Source: Candidatus Gallimonas gallistercoris
Lineage (GTDB): Bacteria > Bacillota > Clostridia > Christensenellales > Borkfalkiaceae
Assembly (NCBI GenBank): GCA_019117085.1
Contig: DXAJ01000033.1
Location: forward strand, 1 to 52,596
Direction of reading: 5' to 3'
Length of the DNA stretch: 52,596 bases
The notes under the pieces are model-generated. The model was given only the letters and a program-made list of their open reading frames with translations, did no database searches and was not told the origin of the DNA. Positions 42,615 through 52,596 of this stretch are shown here, in pieces. Positions within the stretch are counted from its first letter, which is position 1. The number at the start of each line of letters is the position of its first letter. The position numbers and the translations under genes are program-made.

Positions 42615-43699
42615 GCGAAATGAAACAGCGGCGCCATGGTCTTTCTTCCCAACTCGGGCGCGTCCTGCGGCGCATCCGCACGCCCTTATACACCCTTCCG
42701 AAAGAAGACGCGGCGGGATACTGCCGCAGGTTAGCCGCGCTGCTTGCCTCGGGGATGCCATTCCCCGAAGCATTGCTTTATGCCGCAGAGGGCGTGCGCC
42801 GCCTCACGCGGGCAGCCATAAGGCTGAAAGAAGCCGTGCTTGCGGGCGTTCCCCTATCCGAAGCCCTCGCCCGCGAAAAGTTCCCCCGAACCGCCGTGCA
42901 GTTCTGCCTGCTTGCGGAAAGAAGCGGGAACTATCCGCGCGGGCTCATGCTCGCCGCCGAGGCATTGGAACGGGAAGTGCGCGAAACCGCTGCGCGCGGC
43001 AGCACGCTGTATCCCGCCCTGATGTGCGCGGGGCTTCTGCTCCTTTTTGTGCTCTTTTCGGCGTTTGTCTTCCCCGCCTTTGAGAAGGCGTTCTCCTCGC
43101 TCTCCATCCCCCTGCCACCCCTGACGGAAACGCTTGCCGCCGCAGGGACATGGCTGCTGACAAACATCGTTTGGCTGCTCCCCGTCCTAGGGGCCGCCGC
43201 CCTGCTGCTCTTTTTCGTGAGCCGCCTCCCCGCCGTGCGGCTGCGACTGGACGCGCTCAAATTGCGCTCCCGCGCCGAACGCTGCAAAATCGCCGTCCGC
43301 TTCTGCCGCATGCTCCCTCTTCTTCAAGAGGGAGGGGCGACCCTCCCCGAAGCGCTCACATGTTCCGCCGCGCTCCTTCCGAACGCCCGCGCGGCGCGCG
43401 GCATCCAACGGGCGGCGGCGCGCCTCTTGTCGGGCGAGCCCCTCTCCCACACCCTCGCACAGGAGAAGCTCTTCCCCGCCTTCCTTGTCGCGGCGATCGC
43501 GGCGGGCGAGCGGTCCAACAGCATCGCATCCCTTCTTCAAAGCGTCCTTCCCGCCTTGGAACGCGAGCGTGAGACGGCAGTTCGCCGTTCCTCCGCGGTG
43601 CTCAAAACGCTGCTCCTATGCCTTGCCGCCGCCGAGATCGTGCTTCTGTTTGCCGCGCTCTACGCGCCCATCCTGACGCTCTTCGCCTCCGTACTCTAA
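42611..43699 (+). CDS. Type II secretion system F-family membrane protein (PilC/ComGB-like), orphan
   Basis: A 362-residue protein with two T2SSF domains: the first cytoplasmic domain about 38-135 (YCRRLAALLASGMPFPEALLYAAE; LLAERSGNYPRGLMLAAEALE), helices at about 137-160 and 180-205, the second domain about 225-330 (CRMLPLLQEGGATLPEALTCSA; AIAAGERSNSIASLLQSVLPALERE), and a last helix at about 337-357. Such proteins are inner-membrane platforms for type IV pili or competence pseudopili. No ATPase, pilin or peptidase gene lies nearby. It shares a four-base overlap with the phospholipase-like gene. Confidence 0.88.
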   Translation: MSEMKQRRHGLSSQLGRVLRRIRTPLYTLPKEDAAGYCRRLAALLASGMPFPEALLYAAEGVRRLTRAAIRLKEAVLAGVPLSEALAREKFPRTAVQFCLLAERSGNYPRGLMLAAEALEREVRETAARGSTLYPALMCAGLLLLFVLFSAFVFPAFEKAFSSLSIPLPPLTETLAAAGTWLLTNIVWLLPVLGAAALLLFFVSRLPAVRLRLDALKLRSRAERCKIAVRFCRMLPLLQEGGATLPEALTCSAALLPNARAARGIQRAAARLLSGEPLSHTLAQEKLFPAFLVAAIAAGERSNSIASLLQSVLPALERERETAVRRSSAVLKTLLLCLAAAEIVLLFAALYAPILTLFASVL

Positions 43700-43727
43700 G
43701 GCTTGCTCCCCGCAGTCCCCTCCACAC

Positions 43728-43763
43728 AAAAAAGCCTCCGCCGTACTTCGGCGAAGGCCTTTT
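43728..43763 (+). terminator. Bidirectional terminator between the T2SS F gene and the opp operon
   Basis: GCCTCCGCCG (43734-43743), loop TACTT, CGGCGAAGGC (43749-43758), with six A on the left and four T on the right, so it serves both convergent transcripts. Confidence 0.88.
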
Positions 43764-43774
43764 GGTTTTGTTGT

Positions 43775-44176
43775 TTATGCGGCACCCACCGTCTCATACA
43801 AGATGAGGAACACGACGGAAACGGCGATAAACGCCAATCCCACGATGAGCACATAGGAAACGCTGCGCTTGCGGTCCTTGCGCGCCTCGCGGTAGTCATA
43901 GAACGTCTTGTATTTACGCTCCACCTTGGAGGACTTGAACGTATACCACAGCAGCGAAACGGCATAGCCGAGCATATCAAACACGCCCCCGTTGCTTGCG
44001 ACGACGATGAGCCCGCCGCAGGTGAGGAAGACGCCCGAAACGAAGAAGGCGTCGCACCAGATCTGCATGGCGACCGCAACGTCCGTCTCCGTAAAGCCGT
44101 TCTTCAGAACGGCGATGAGGAGCGCGATCAGGAACCCGACGCATGCCGTGATAAGATAACGGTAGACCGTCTTCAT
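43775..44176 (-). CDS. DUF3899-like small membrane protein
   Basis: A 133-residue protein with about four membrane segments: MKTVYRYLITACVGFLIALLIAVLKNGF at the N-terminus, a second pair around VSGVFLTCGGLIVVASNGGVFDMLGYAVSLLWY, a basic cytoplasmic stretch (KSSKVERKYKTFYDYREARKDRKR) and a final helix. It resembles DUF3899 proteins, which have no known function. It starts one base after the oppF stop and ends the operon at the terminator, so it is probably an accessory to the peptide transporter. Confidence 0.72.
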   Translation of the reverse strand: MKTVYRYLITACVGFLIALLIAVLKNGFTETDVAVAMQIWCDAFFVSGVFLTCGGLIVVASNGGVFDMLGYAVSLLWYTFKSSKVERKYKTFYDYREARKDRKRSVSYVLIVGLAFIAVSVVFLILYETVGAA

Positions 44177-44177
44177 A

Positions 44178-45461
44178 TCAAAGACCGAGCTCTTCCTTAT
44201 ACTTTTCGAACTCCGCGCCGTTGCAGTAGATGAAGTGCCCCGGCGTGATCTCTCGCATCGTAGGGCCTTCGACGGAATAATCGTGCTCGGCGAGCGGGTT
44301 GTAGGTGATGCGGCGGCGCTGCTTTTCGTACTGCGGATCGGGCAGCGGGATCGCGGAAAGGAGCGAACGCGTGTAGGGGTGCAGCGGGTGTGCGAACAGC
44401 TCGTCGGAGGGCGCAAGCTCGACCATCTTGCCGAAGTACATGACGCCGATACGGTCGGAGAAGTACTTGACGACGGAAAGATCGTGCGCAATGAAGAGCA
44501 CGGTGATGCCCAACTCGCTCCTCAGATCGTTCAGAAGGTTGATGACCTGCGCCTGGATGGAAACGTCGAGCGCGGAGACGGGCTCGTCGGCGATGATGAG
44601 CTCGGGCTCCATGATGACGGAGCGCGCGATGCCGATGCGCTGGCGCTGCCCGCCCGAGAACTCGTGCGGGTATCTGCCTGCGTGCTCGCGGACAAGACCG
44701 ACCTTTTCGAGGATGTTATACACCTTCTCATCGATGTAGTCCTTGTCCTTGATGCCGTGGATGATGAGTCCTTCCGCGATGATGTCGCGCACGGTCATAC
44801 GAGGATTGAGCGAAGCGATGGGATCCTGGAAGATCATCTGGATGCGGTTGACGATGCGCTCGTGGCTCGCGACGTGAAGGCGCGTCTTATAATCCTTCTC
44901 GACCTTCTTCCGCTCTTCGTCCGAAGAACAGGCGGCAAGCGCCTTCTCGCGCTCCTCTTTGAGCGCCGCGACGACTTTTTCCGCATGATCCTTATCGCAG
45001 AAATTCTGATCGTGCTTGGCGGAGGCGATGAGCTTCCTGTTTTCGAGAACGGCGGTGCGGTACTGTTCCTCCGCCTCGGCGCGCAGCTTTTTGTTGAGTT
45101 CTTCGGCCTGCGCCTTGTCGGCGCCCTGCTCGATCTCTTCCTTCTTCTGCTTGTCGAGAGCGGAGATCTTTTCGCGGTAAGCGGTGCGCGCCGCACGGAT
45201 GGCCTCTTTATAAGAGCGCGTGCCCGCGCAGATGCGCTGCCCCTTGAAGTAGACGTTGCCCGAAGTGATGTCATAGAGCTTGATGATGGAACGGCCCGTG
45301 GTCGTCTTGCCGCAGCCCGACTCGCCGACAAGGCCGAAGACCTCGCCCTTCTTGATGTCGAAACTGACGTCGTCGACCGCTTTGAGTTCGCGCCCGGGGC
45401 CCATCTTGAAATATTGACAGAGATGTTCGACCTTCAACAAGGTCTCTTCCTGATGTTCCAT
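44178..45461 (-). CDS. oppF: Oligopeptide ABC transporter ATP-binding protein OppF, with coiled-coil insertion
   Basis: A 427-residue ATPase powering peptide import. Walker A GESGCGKT (46-53), Q-loop IFQDP (Gln212), signature FSGGQRQR (about 268-275), Walker B LIIADEP (288-294), H-loop His326, then the oligopeptide C-terminal segment ([19 protein letters not shown]). Walker A to Q-loop is normally about 45 residues; here it is about 160, because residues about 80-200 form a charged, heptad-like helical insertion. All catalytic motifs are intact. Four bases separate it from oppD. Confidence 0.93.
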   Translation of the reverse strand: MEHQEETLLKVEHLCQYFKMGPGRELKAVDDVSFDIKKGEVFGLVGESGCGKTTTGRSIIKLYDITSGNVYFKGQRICAGTRSYKEAIRAARTAYREKISALDKQKKEEIEQGADKAQAEELNKKLRAEAEEQYRTAVLENRKLIASAKHDQNFCDKDHAEKVVAALKEEREKALAACSSDEERKKVEKDYKTRLHVASHERIVNRIQMIFQDPIASLNPRMTVRDIIAEGLIIHGIKDKDYIDEKVYNILEKVGLVREHAGRYPHEFSGGQRQRIGIARSVIMEPELIIADEPVSALDVSIQAQVINLLNDLRSELGITVLFIAHDLSVVKYFSDRIGVMYFGKMVELAPSDELFAHPLHPYTRSLLSAIPLPDPQYEKQRRRITYNPLAEHDYSVEGPTMREITPGHFIYCNGAEFEKYKEELGL

Positions 45462-45465
45462 GATG

Positions 45466-47712
<2,247 letters not shown>

Positions 47713-47713
47713 A

Positions 47714-49276
47714 TCAGTCCTCCGAGCCTCTCAGCGAAGGGTTGAACGCATCGCGCAGGCCGTTGCCGAACAGGTTGAAGCTCAGCATGAGCAGCACGAG
47801 GAAGAGCGACGGGAAGAGCGACATATAGGGCGCCGTGGCTAGATAGGACTGGCCCGCGTTGATGAGGGTACCCACGCTCGTGATGTTGCCCGTCGACAGG
47901 TTGATGATGCCGAGGTAGGAAAGGCTGGTCTCGGAGAAGATCATCGAAGGGATGACGAGCGCGCAGCTCGTGACGAGCGTACCCAACGCATTGGGGAAGA
48001 TATGCTTCCAGATGATGCGGCGGTCCTTTGCGCCCAGCGTCCTCGCGGCGAGGACGTACTCCTGATTCTTATACCGATAGAACTGCATTCGCGTCCGCGA
48101 CGCCATACTGATCCACCCTGTGATGAAGAAGGCGATGAACAGCACCAATATCTGACTCGACCCGCCCATATGCAGTTTGAGCAGGGTGATGACGATCATC
48201 GACGGCACGGAAGCGAGGATATCGGAAACGCGTTCCATCACGAGGTCGATCTTGCCGCCGTAATAGCCTTCGATGGAGCCGTACACGGCGCCGAAGATGA
48301 GGTTGACGGCAGCAACGACGATCGCGAAGATGAAGGAGAACCGCGCGCCCGAAGCAAGGCAGGTCAGAATATCCTGCCCGGAACCCGTCGTCCCGAAGAG
48401 GAAGTAGGGCTCGGTGATGCCGTCCTGCAACACATAGCTGTGATAGTAGATATAATACTCGTAGTAATTGACGCGCACTTCCACGCCCGAAGAGGTGCGG
48501 CGCGCATACATATAGTAATACGTCTTGCCGTCTTCGCCGACAAACCCGTCCTCTCCCTCGATGCGCATTTTGGAAGTATAGCCGTCGGTGGCCTCCGTGC
48601 CCGCCTCATACGTCCAATAGACGGGGATGACGTTCCCGTCTTCATCATAGACGATCTGCGTGCGGTTGGTGCCTTCCGTCTTGTAATAGTAGTTGGCGTT
48701 GTTCTGATCCTGCTGCGCCTCGGGACGGTCGGCCGTGCGGACGGTGGGATAGATGACCTGTCTTCCCGTCTCATCCTGATACCGCATGAGGTTCTCGTAC
48801 TCCTGCGTGGTGAGGTTGGAATAGATCATGCCCGTCTTATGATAGCTGTCGAGACGGTAATGATACATATCCTCCTCGTCGACGGAGAACTCCTGGTTCT
48901 TGACGGCATAGTGTCCGGTCTCCTGCCCCATCGCGTAGTAATACATGAAGGTGAGCTTCCCGTCCACGCGCGCCTCGCAGCCGTCCCAAAAGGACGTCTC
49001 TGCGAACATCTTGTTCTTGGGCAGCGTCACGACGTAGTAGGTATCGTTATATGCAACGGTGTACTGCGTGAAGAAGGGCACGATGATGGCAAAGAGCACC
49101 AAAAAGAGGATGACGCACGCGCCGACGACCGAACCCTTGTTCTTGCAGAAGCGCGAGAAGGCGTCGCGCATATAGCTGCGCGGCTTGGTCTCGAGCTTCT
49201 TGTCGTGCGAAATATCGCGCGCATCTGCAAACTCGAATTTTTCCTTCGGGATGTTGGTGTAAGCCGTGTTTTCCAT
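47714..49276 (-). CDS. oppC: Oligopeptide ABC transporter permease OppC with large outer domain
   Basis: A 520-residue permease, against about 300-340 normally. TM1 is at about 50-70; the extracytoplasmic segment up to the conserved FGTTGSGQDILTCLASGARFSF (about 294-315) is about 240 residues, some 200 more than usual, rich in Tyr, Thr and Asn. The usual HPFGTDQLGRD motif is altered to FGTTGSGQD. The rest is normal, with the ATPase-docking loop YVLAARTLGAKDRRIIWKHIFPNA (about 408-431). It is one base after oppB. Confidence 0.93.
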   Translation of the reverse strand: MENTAYTNIPKEKFEFADARDISHDKKLETKPRSYMRDAFSRFCKNKGSVVGACVILFLVLFAIIVPFFTQYTVAYNDTYYVVTLPKNKMFAETSFWDGCEARVDGKLTFMYYYAMGQETGHYAVKNQEFSVDEEDMYHYRLDSYHKTGMIYSNLTTQEYENLMRYQDETGRQVIYPTVRTADRPEAQQDQNNANYYYKTEGTNRTQIVYDEDGNVIPVYWTYEAGTEATDGYTSKMRIEGEDGFVGEDGKTYYYMYARRTSSGVEVRVNYYEYYIYYHSYVLQDGITEPYFLFGTTGSGQDILTCLASGARFSFIFAIVVAAVNLIFGAVYGSIEGYYGGKIDLVMERVSDILASVPSMIVITLLKLHMGGSSQILVLFIAFFITGWISMASRTRMQFYRYKNQEYVLAARTLGAKDRRIIWKHIFPNALGTLVTSCALVIPSMIFSETSLSYLGIINLSTGNITSVGTLINAGQSYLATAPYMSLFPSLFLVLLMLSFNLFGNGLRDAFNPSLRGSED

Positions 49277-49277
49277 G

Positions 49278-50285
49278 TCACCTTGCCCCCATTCGTATTC
49301 TCGGGTCGATGAACCCGTAGCTGATATCCGTCACGATGCCCGCCAAGAGGCCGACGAGCGTATAGAAGCCCGAAAGCAGCATGAAGAAGTCGTAGTCCTG
49401 ATAGGTGATGGAGTCGAGATACAGTCTACCGACGCCGGGGATGGAGAACATCCTCTCGATGACGAGCGAACCCGAAAGCACGAGAACAAACTCACTTAAG
49501 ATCATCGGGAAGATGGGCACCATCGCGTTGCGGAGCGCGTGGCGCAGCGTCGCCTGGCCGCGCGTCAAGCCCTTCGTGCGGGCAAGCAGCATGAACTCGC
49601 TCGTCAGCACTTCGGTGAGCTCTGCGCGGGTGAAGCGGGCATAGCCTGCGATCGAACCCAAGCACAGCGAAAAGACGGCGGGCAGCATACTGCGGAACAT
49701 CGGCCAGGTAAAGTAGTTGAAGCCCGAATTCATCGTCAGCGGGAACCAACGCAGCTTGAAGCAGAAGACATACTGCACGATGAGGCCGAGGACGATGGAC
49801 GGCACCGAGATGAGCAGGATGATGAAGACGGAAATGACCTGATCCTGCCACTTGTTCTTCTTGAGTGCGGCAAAGATGCCGAGCCCCAAGCCGATGGGCA
49901 CGCCGATGAGCGTCGAATAGATGTTGATGAGCACCGTGGGGGGCATCTTCTCCATGAAAATATCCCAGACGGGCTGATTGCGGTATTCCGCCATCGAAAC
50001 GCCGATGCCGAAGTCGCCCTGGAAGATACGCTGCAAGTAAAACCCGAGCTGCTTTAAGATGGGCACGGTATCGTAGCTCCAAAGCTGTGTCGCAGAGTCG
50101 TAGACGACGTTGCAGATATACCCTCTCGCCTCGAGTTGACCGTAGATGATGTTCGCGTCCTGCCCGATCTGGACAGTGACGACGATGGGCAGGAGCTTGA
50201 TGAGGACAAAGCACATCAGCATGATGATGCAGAAGGTCATCAGCATCAGCCCCAGCCGCTTTAATACATACTTGAACATGTACAT
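49278..50285 (-). CDS. oppB: Oligopeptide ABC transporter permease OppB
   Basis: A 335-residue permease with TM1 at about 11-31, a first outer loop of about 80 residues, and the core permease domain; the EAA-like loop is FMLLARTKGLTRGQATLRHALRNAMVP. PGVGRLYLDSITYQDYDFFMLLSGFY is typical of the C-terminus. Length is near normal, unlike its partners. AAGGAG precedes the start. Confidence 0.94.
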   Translation of the reverse strand: MYMFKYVLKRLGLMLMTFCIIMLMCFVLIKLLPIVVTVQIGQDANIIYGQLEARGYICNVVYDSATQLWSYDTVPILKQLGFYLQRIFQGDFGIGVSMAEYRNQPVWDIFMEKMPPTVLINIYSTLIGVPIGLGLGIFAALKKNKWQDQVISVFIILLISVPSIVLGLIVQYVFCFKLRWFPLTMNSGFNYFTWPMFRSMLPAVFSLCLGSIAGYARFTRAELTEVLTSEFMLLARTKGLTRGQATLRHALRNAMVPIFPMILSEFVLVLSGSLVIERMFSIPGVGRLYLDSITYQDYDFFMLLSGFYTLVGLLAGIVTDISYGFIDPRIRMGAR

Positions 50286-50368
50286 GGTAGTTTGCTCCTT
50301 TGGTTTGGTCGCGGAGAGCGGACGCCCTTCCGCCGCGGCGCGGGAGCACCGTGTAAAAACAGGAACAA

Positions 50369-50396
50369 GCGGGGGCGGAAATCGTTCCGTCCCCGC
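50369..50396 (-). terminator. Hairpin between oppA and oppB
   Basis: Read leftward: GCGGGGACGGAA, loop CGAT, TTCCGCCCCCGC, followed by TTG and a T-run some ten bases further. It may act as a partial terminator or 3' stabiliser, letting oppA mRNA exceed that of the membrane genes. The rest of 50286-50427 holds no gene. Confidence 0.65.
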
Positions 50397-50427
50397 TGTG
50401 TTCTGAGCGTCAGATCATCCGAAAAAC

Positions 50428-52596
50428 TCAGTTGGTCTTCTTGTACTCGGTCGAAAGGTCGCCGCCGTTCTCGTTGACGAAGTTTACCCACTCCTCATCC
50501 GAATAGTTGCGGGTCATGTAGCGGTAACCGCCGAAGCCCATGAAGATGTTGTACTCATCGGTGAGATAAGACCACTTCGCACCCGTGACCGTCGCGTTAA
50601 CTTCGGACGTCGTAGCGATCGTGTAGTACTGCTCAAGGGTGATCTCTTCCAGCTTTGCGGTCAGCTCAAGGCGGGCTTCTTCGGGAATGAAGCCTGCGCC
50701 CCAGTTGTAGGTGTTGGGCTGATCGTAAGCTTCCGCCATACCGTTCAGGCAGCAGTACCAGTTGAAGAGGCTCATCGTGAACGTCTGACCCGCTTCGGCA
50801 TAGTCGCCTTCGGGCATCGTGAATTCAAGCATTTCGTGTGCGGTATCCCACCAGGTCGAATACATCAGGCCAGCTTCGGGATCGAGATAGCACTGCAGGA
50901 AGCCGGAGGGATCGAGCGCGCCGCCCGTGAAACCGGTGCCGGCAGCGATATCGTAAGCGCCCGAACGGAAATCGGTCGCCCATGCGGAACCGAAGGATGC
51001 ATCGAACGTGACGTTGATCTTGCCCTCGAGCGAGGTGCCCTGGACCATCGTCTCGATCGTCTTCTTGATGTAATCAAAGTTGCGGCGGGTGCTGTCGATA
51101 TCGCTAGCGGTACCGTAGACGAAGGTGATCGGCTTGGAATCATCGTAGCCGTACTCTTCGGCATTCTCGGTGAGTTCCTTGTAAGCGGACTCCACGAGCT
51201 CCTTGGCGAGCGTGGGGTTGTAGCCGTTCATTGCCTCGTAAGCTTCTTCGTAGTCGGAATAGGTGTTAGTGCCGTCCGTCCAGGAGCCGTCCGCATTCTC
51301 GGTGAAGCCGTAGACGCGGAGCAGCGCTTCCTTTGCATAGACGGTATCGCGGTACACGCCCTTGTTCTCGACATCGTAGTAATAAGCGGGACCAAGGAGG
51401 CCGAGCAGGGACTCGTCTGCCGTGTAGACCGTTGCATTGTAGTCGTCTCTGTCAAGGGACAGGGAGATCGCCTTACGGAAGTCGCGGATGGCGAGGATGC
51501 CGTTGTTGCGGCCGTTCTCCTTCAGAACGTCGAGGTTTGCATACAGGTTCATACCGAAGGAACCGGTGCCGGGCGCAAAGTAGGTGTACTTGGAATCTCT
51601 GTAATCTGCCTTGTGCGTGACGTCGAGACCGATCTCATCAAGGTTGCCGCTGAGGAAGCTCATCCATGCGGTGTTGATATCGGAGATCTGCTCGCACTCG
51701 ATGCGGTCGATCTCATACTGACCCTTATTGTCTTCAAGGTCGTAACCGAACCAGTTGTCGTTGCGCTCAAGCGTATAGGACTTACCGCTCTGGAACTGGG
51801 TCAGCTTGTAGGGGCCCCAGCTTGCAGACGTCTCGAGGGAAGTGTTGTAGTTGGTGGTCCAAAGAGTAGAACCTGCAACAGGCTCCTGCTTGCACTTTTC
51901 ATAGAGATCCTTCTTGACGAGAGGGAAGCTCTGGAAGCTGTAAGCTGCCTGATAGGAGAGGGAGCCGTCTTCCTTCTTCAGCTGGATGGGCGTATCCATG
52001 CAGACGACAAGCTCATACTTGGAAGGCGAATAGTAACCGACCTGATCATACGTCAAGCCGTACGTATCGTTTTTGGTATAGATCATGAGGAGCGAGTCGT
52101 CCATGTAAGGCGTACCGTAGTAGGTCTCAAAGAGCACCGCACCGGAGAACGCATCAACAGCAGTACCGGAAGTCCACGCATCAGGCGTATCATAAACGGT
52201 CTCATCGGTGATGGAAACGTACTGAGGGCACTCGTTGCCATCGGCATCGACATAACCCTGTGCGCCATAGAAACTCCACACATCAAACAAGAGAGTCTCG
52301 CCGGCATCGAGAGCTTCCTGATAGGTCTCATAGCCTTTCGTCGCGAAGTTGACATAGACCATCTCATCAAGGCTGAACACGTAGTTACGCGCATTCTTGA
52401 TCTGGATGTTGTTATAATAGGTGGAAGCACGCATGTTCTTGAAGGTAGGATCAAGCTGCTGCTGCATCGTGTAGACGAAGTCGGTCGCATCGATGGGCGT
52501 GCCGTCGTCCCACGTCAGGTCTTCGCGCAGCGTGATCTTCCAGGCATAGCCGCCCATTTCCTTCTGCGCATCGGTATAGCCCCACTTCGCATCGAC
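50428..52596 (-). CDS. oppA: Oligopeptide-binding protein OppA (SBP family 5), 5' end outside window
   Basis: At least 722 residues of a family 5 extracellular binding protein. The family signature WKITLREDLTWDDGTPIDATDFVYTMQQ is near the visible start; GPYKLTQFQSGKSYTLERNDNWFG and ALSLDRDDY-type (AISLSLDRDDYN) segments follow. In E. coli OppA only about 430 residues follow the first signature, so this one is about 290 longer, with extra sequence before GPYKLTQF and in the C-terminal lobe. The frame is open to 52596, so signal peptide and lipobox lie outside. It should capture peptides for OppBCDF. Confidence 0.93.
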   Translation of the reverse strand, partial: VDAKWGYTDAQKEMGGYAWKITLREDLTWDDGTPIDATDFVYTMQQQLDPTFKNMRASTYYNNIQIKNARNYVFSLDEMVYVNFATKGYETYQEALDAGETLLFDVWSFYGAQGYVDADGNECPQYVSITDETVYDTPDAWTSGTAVDAFSGAVLFETYYGTPYMDDSLLMIYTKNDTYGLTYDQVGYYSPSKYELVVCMDTPIQLKKEDGSLSYQAAYSFQSFPLVKKDLYEKCKQEPVAGSTLWTTNYNTSLETSASWGPYKLTQFQSGKSYTLERNDNWFGYDLEDNKGQYEIDRIECEQISDINTAWMSFLSGNLDEIGLDVTHKADYRDSKYTYFAPGTGSFGMNLYANLDVLKENGRNNGILAIRDFRKAISLSLDRDDYNATVYTADESLLGLLGPAYYYDVENKGVYRDTVYAKEALLRVYGFTENADGSWTDGTNTYSDYEEAYEAMNGYNPTLAKELVESAYKELTENAEEYGYDDSKPITFVYGTASDIDSTRRNFDYIKKTIETMVQGTSLEGKINVTFDASFGSAWATDFRSGAYDIAAGTGFTGGALDPSGFLQCYLDPEAGLMYSTWWDTAHEMLEFTMPEGDYAEAGQTFTMSLFNWYCCLNGMAEAYDQPNTYNWGAGFIPEEARLELTAKLEEITLEQYYTIATTSEVNATVTGAKWSYLTDEYNIFMGFGGYRYMTRNYSDEEWVNFVNENGGDLSTEYKKTN

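Overview
The window looks like a chromosome segment of a GC-rich, low-sporulation-signal member of the Clostridia (Firmicutes), probably an uncultured gut lineage; the exact order or genus cannot be fixed from sequence reading alone. The main pointers are the gene chain tgt, yajC, TIGR04086-type membrane protein, SCIFF peptide (scfA) and its radical SAM maturase (scfB); HemZ; a bifunctional Rel next to a long RecJ; ribosomal protein L27 with an N-terminal extension; consensus sigma-A promoters (TTGACA/TATAAT, 17-base spacers); and strong AGGAGG-type ribosome binding sites.

Layout. 1-5028: a maltodextrin operon (partial GH13 enzyme, binding protein, two permeases). 5275-5868: four tRNA genes (Val, Gly, Cys, Leu) read leftward from one promoter. 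6064-7750: an ECF sigma factor with its membrane anti-sigma factor. 8018-8803: rplU-rpmA. 9485-12079: rpsO-pnp. 12147-19255: recJ-relA-(repeat island)-MBL hydrolase-hemZ. 19372-25912: secD-secF, scfA-scfB, a TIGR04086-type protein, yajC, tgt. 26266-26999: a HigBA-like toxin-antitoxin pair with a textbook promoter/operator. 27051-30309: ruvC-ruvA-ruvB-queA. 30431-31870: argH, divergent. 31921-36270: ilvB-ilvN-(repeat island)-ilvD. 36362-41337: a divergent LysR regulator and leuC-leuD-membrane protein-leuB-yggS. 41325-41625: an array of short repeats. 41709-43699: a zinc-dependent phospholipase C-like protein overlapping an orphan type II secretion F-type membrane protein. 43775-52596: a leftward oligopeptide (Opp) transporter operon whose OppA is cut by the window edge.

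How the genes work together. The branched-chain amino acid block (ilvBN, ilvD, leuCDB) has short leaders with no room for a T-box; each promoter instead carries a perfect palindrome, and a LysR gene faces leuC. The Opp operon is the most unusual coding block: OppA, OppC, OppD and OppF are all much larger than their families, with separate insertions at different places (about 380 extra residues in OppD, about 200 extracytoplasmic residues in OppC, about 115 in OppF), and a small DUF3899-like membrane protein follows one base behind oppF. It may be an architecturally distinct peptide importer.

Non-coding structure is rich. Two palindrome-packed islands, 14165-14775 and 34218-34540, share several modules in opposite orientation. 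In two of the hairpins the stem bases differ between islands but remain paired, which suggests selection on the hairpin. A third repeat type occurs at about 7.9, 9.3, 14.2 and 34.4 kb, and a fourth forms the array at 41.3 kb, where the first copy supplies the last codons of yggS.
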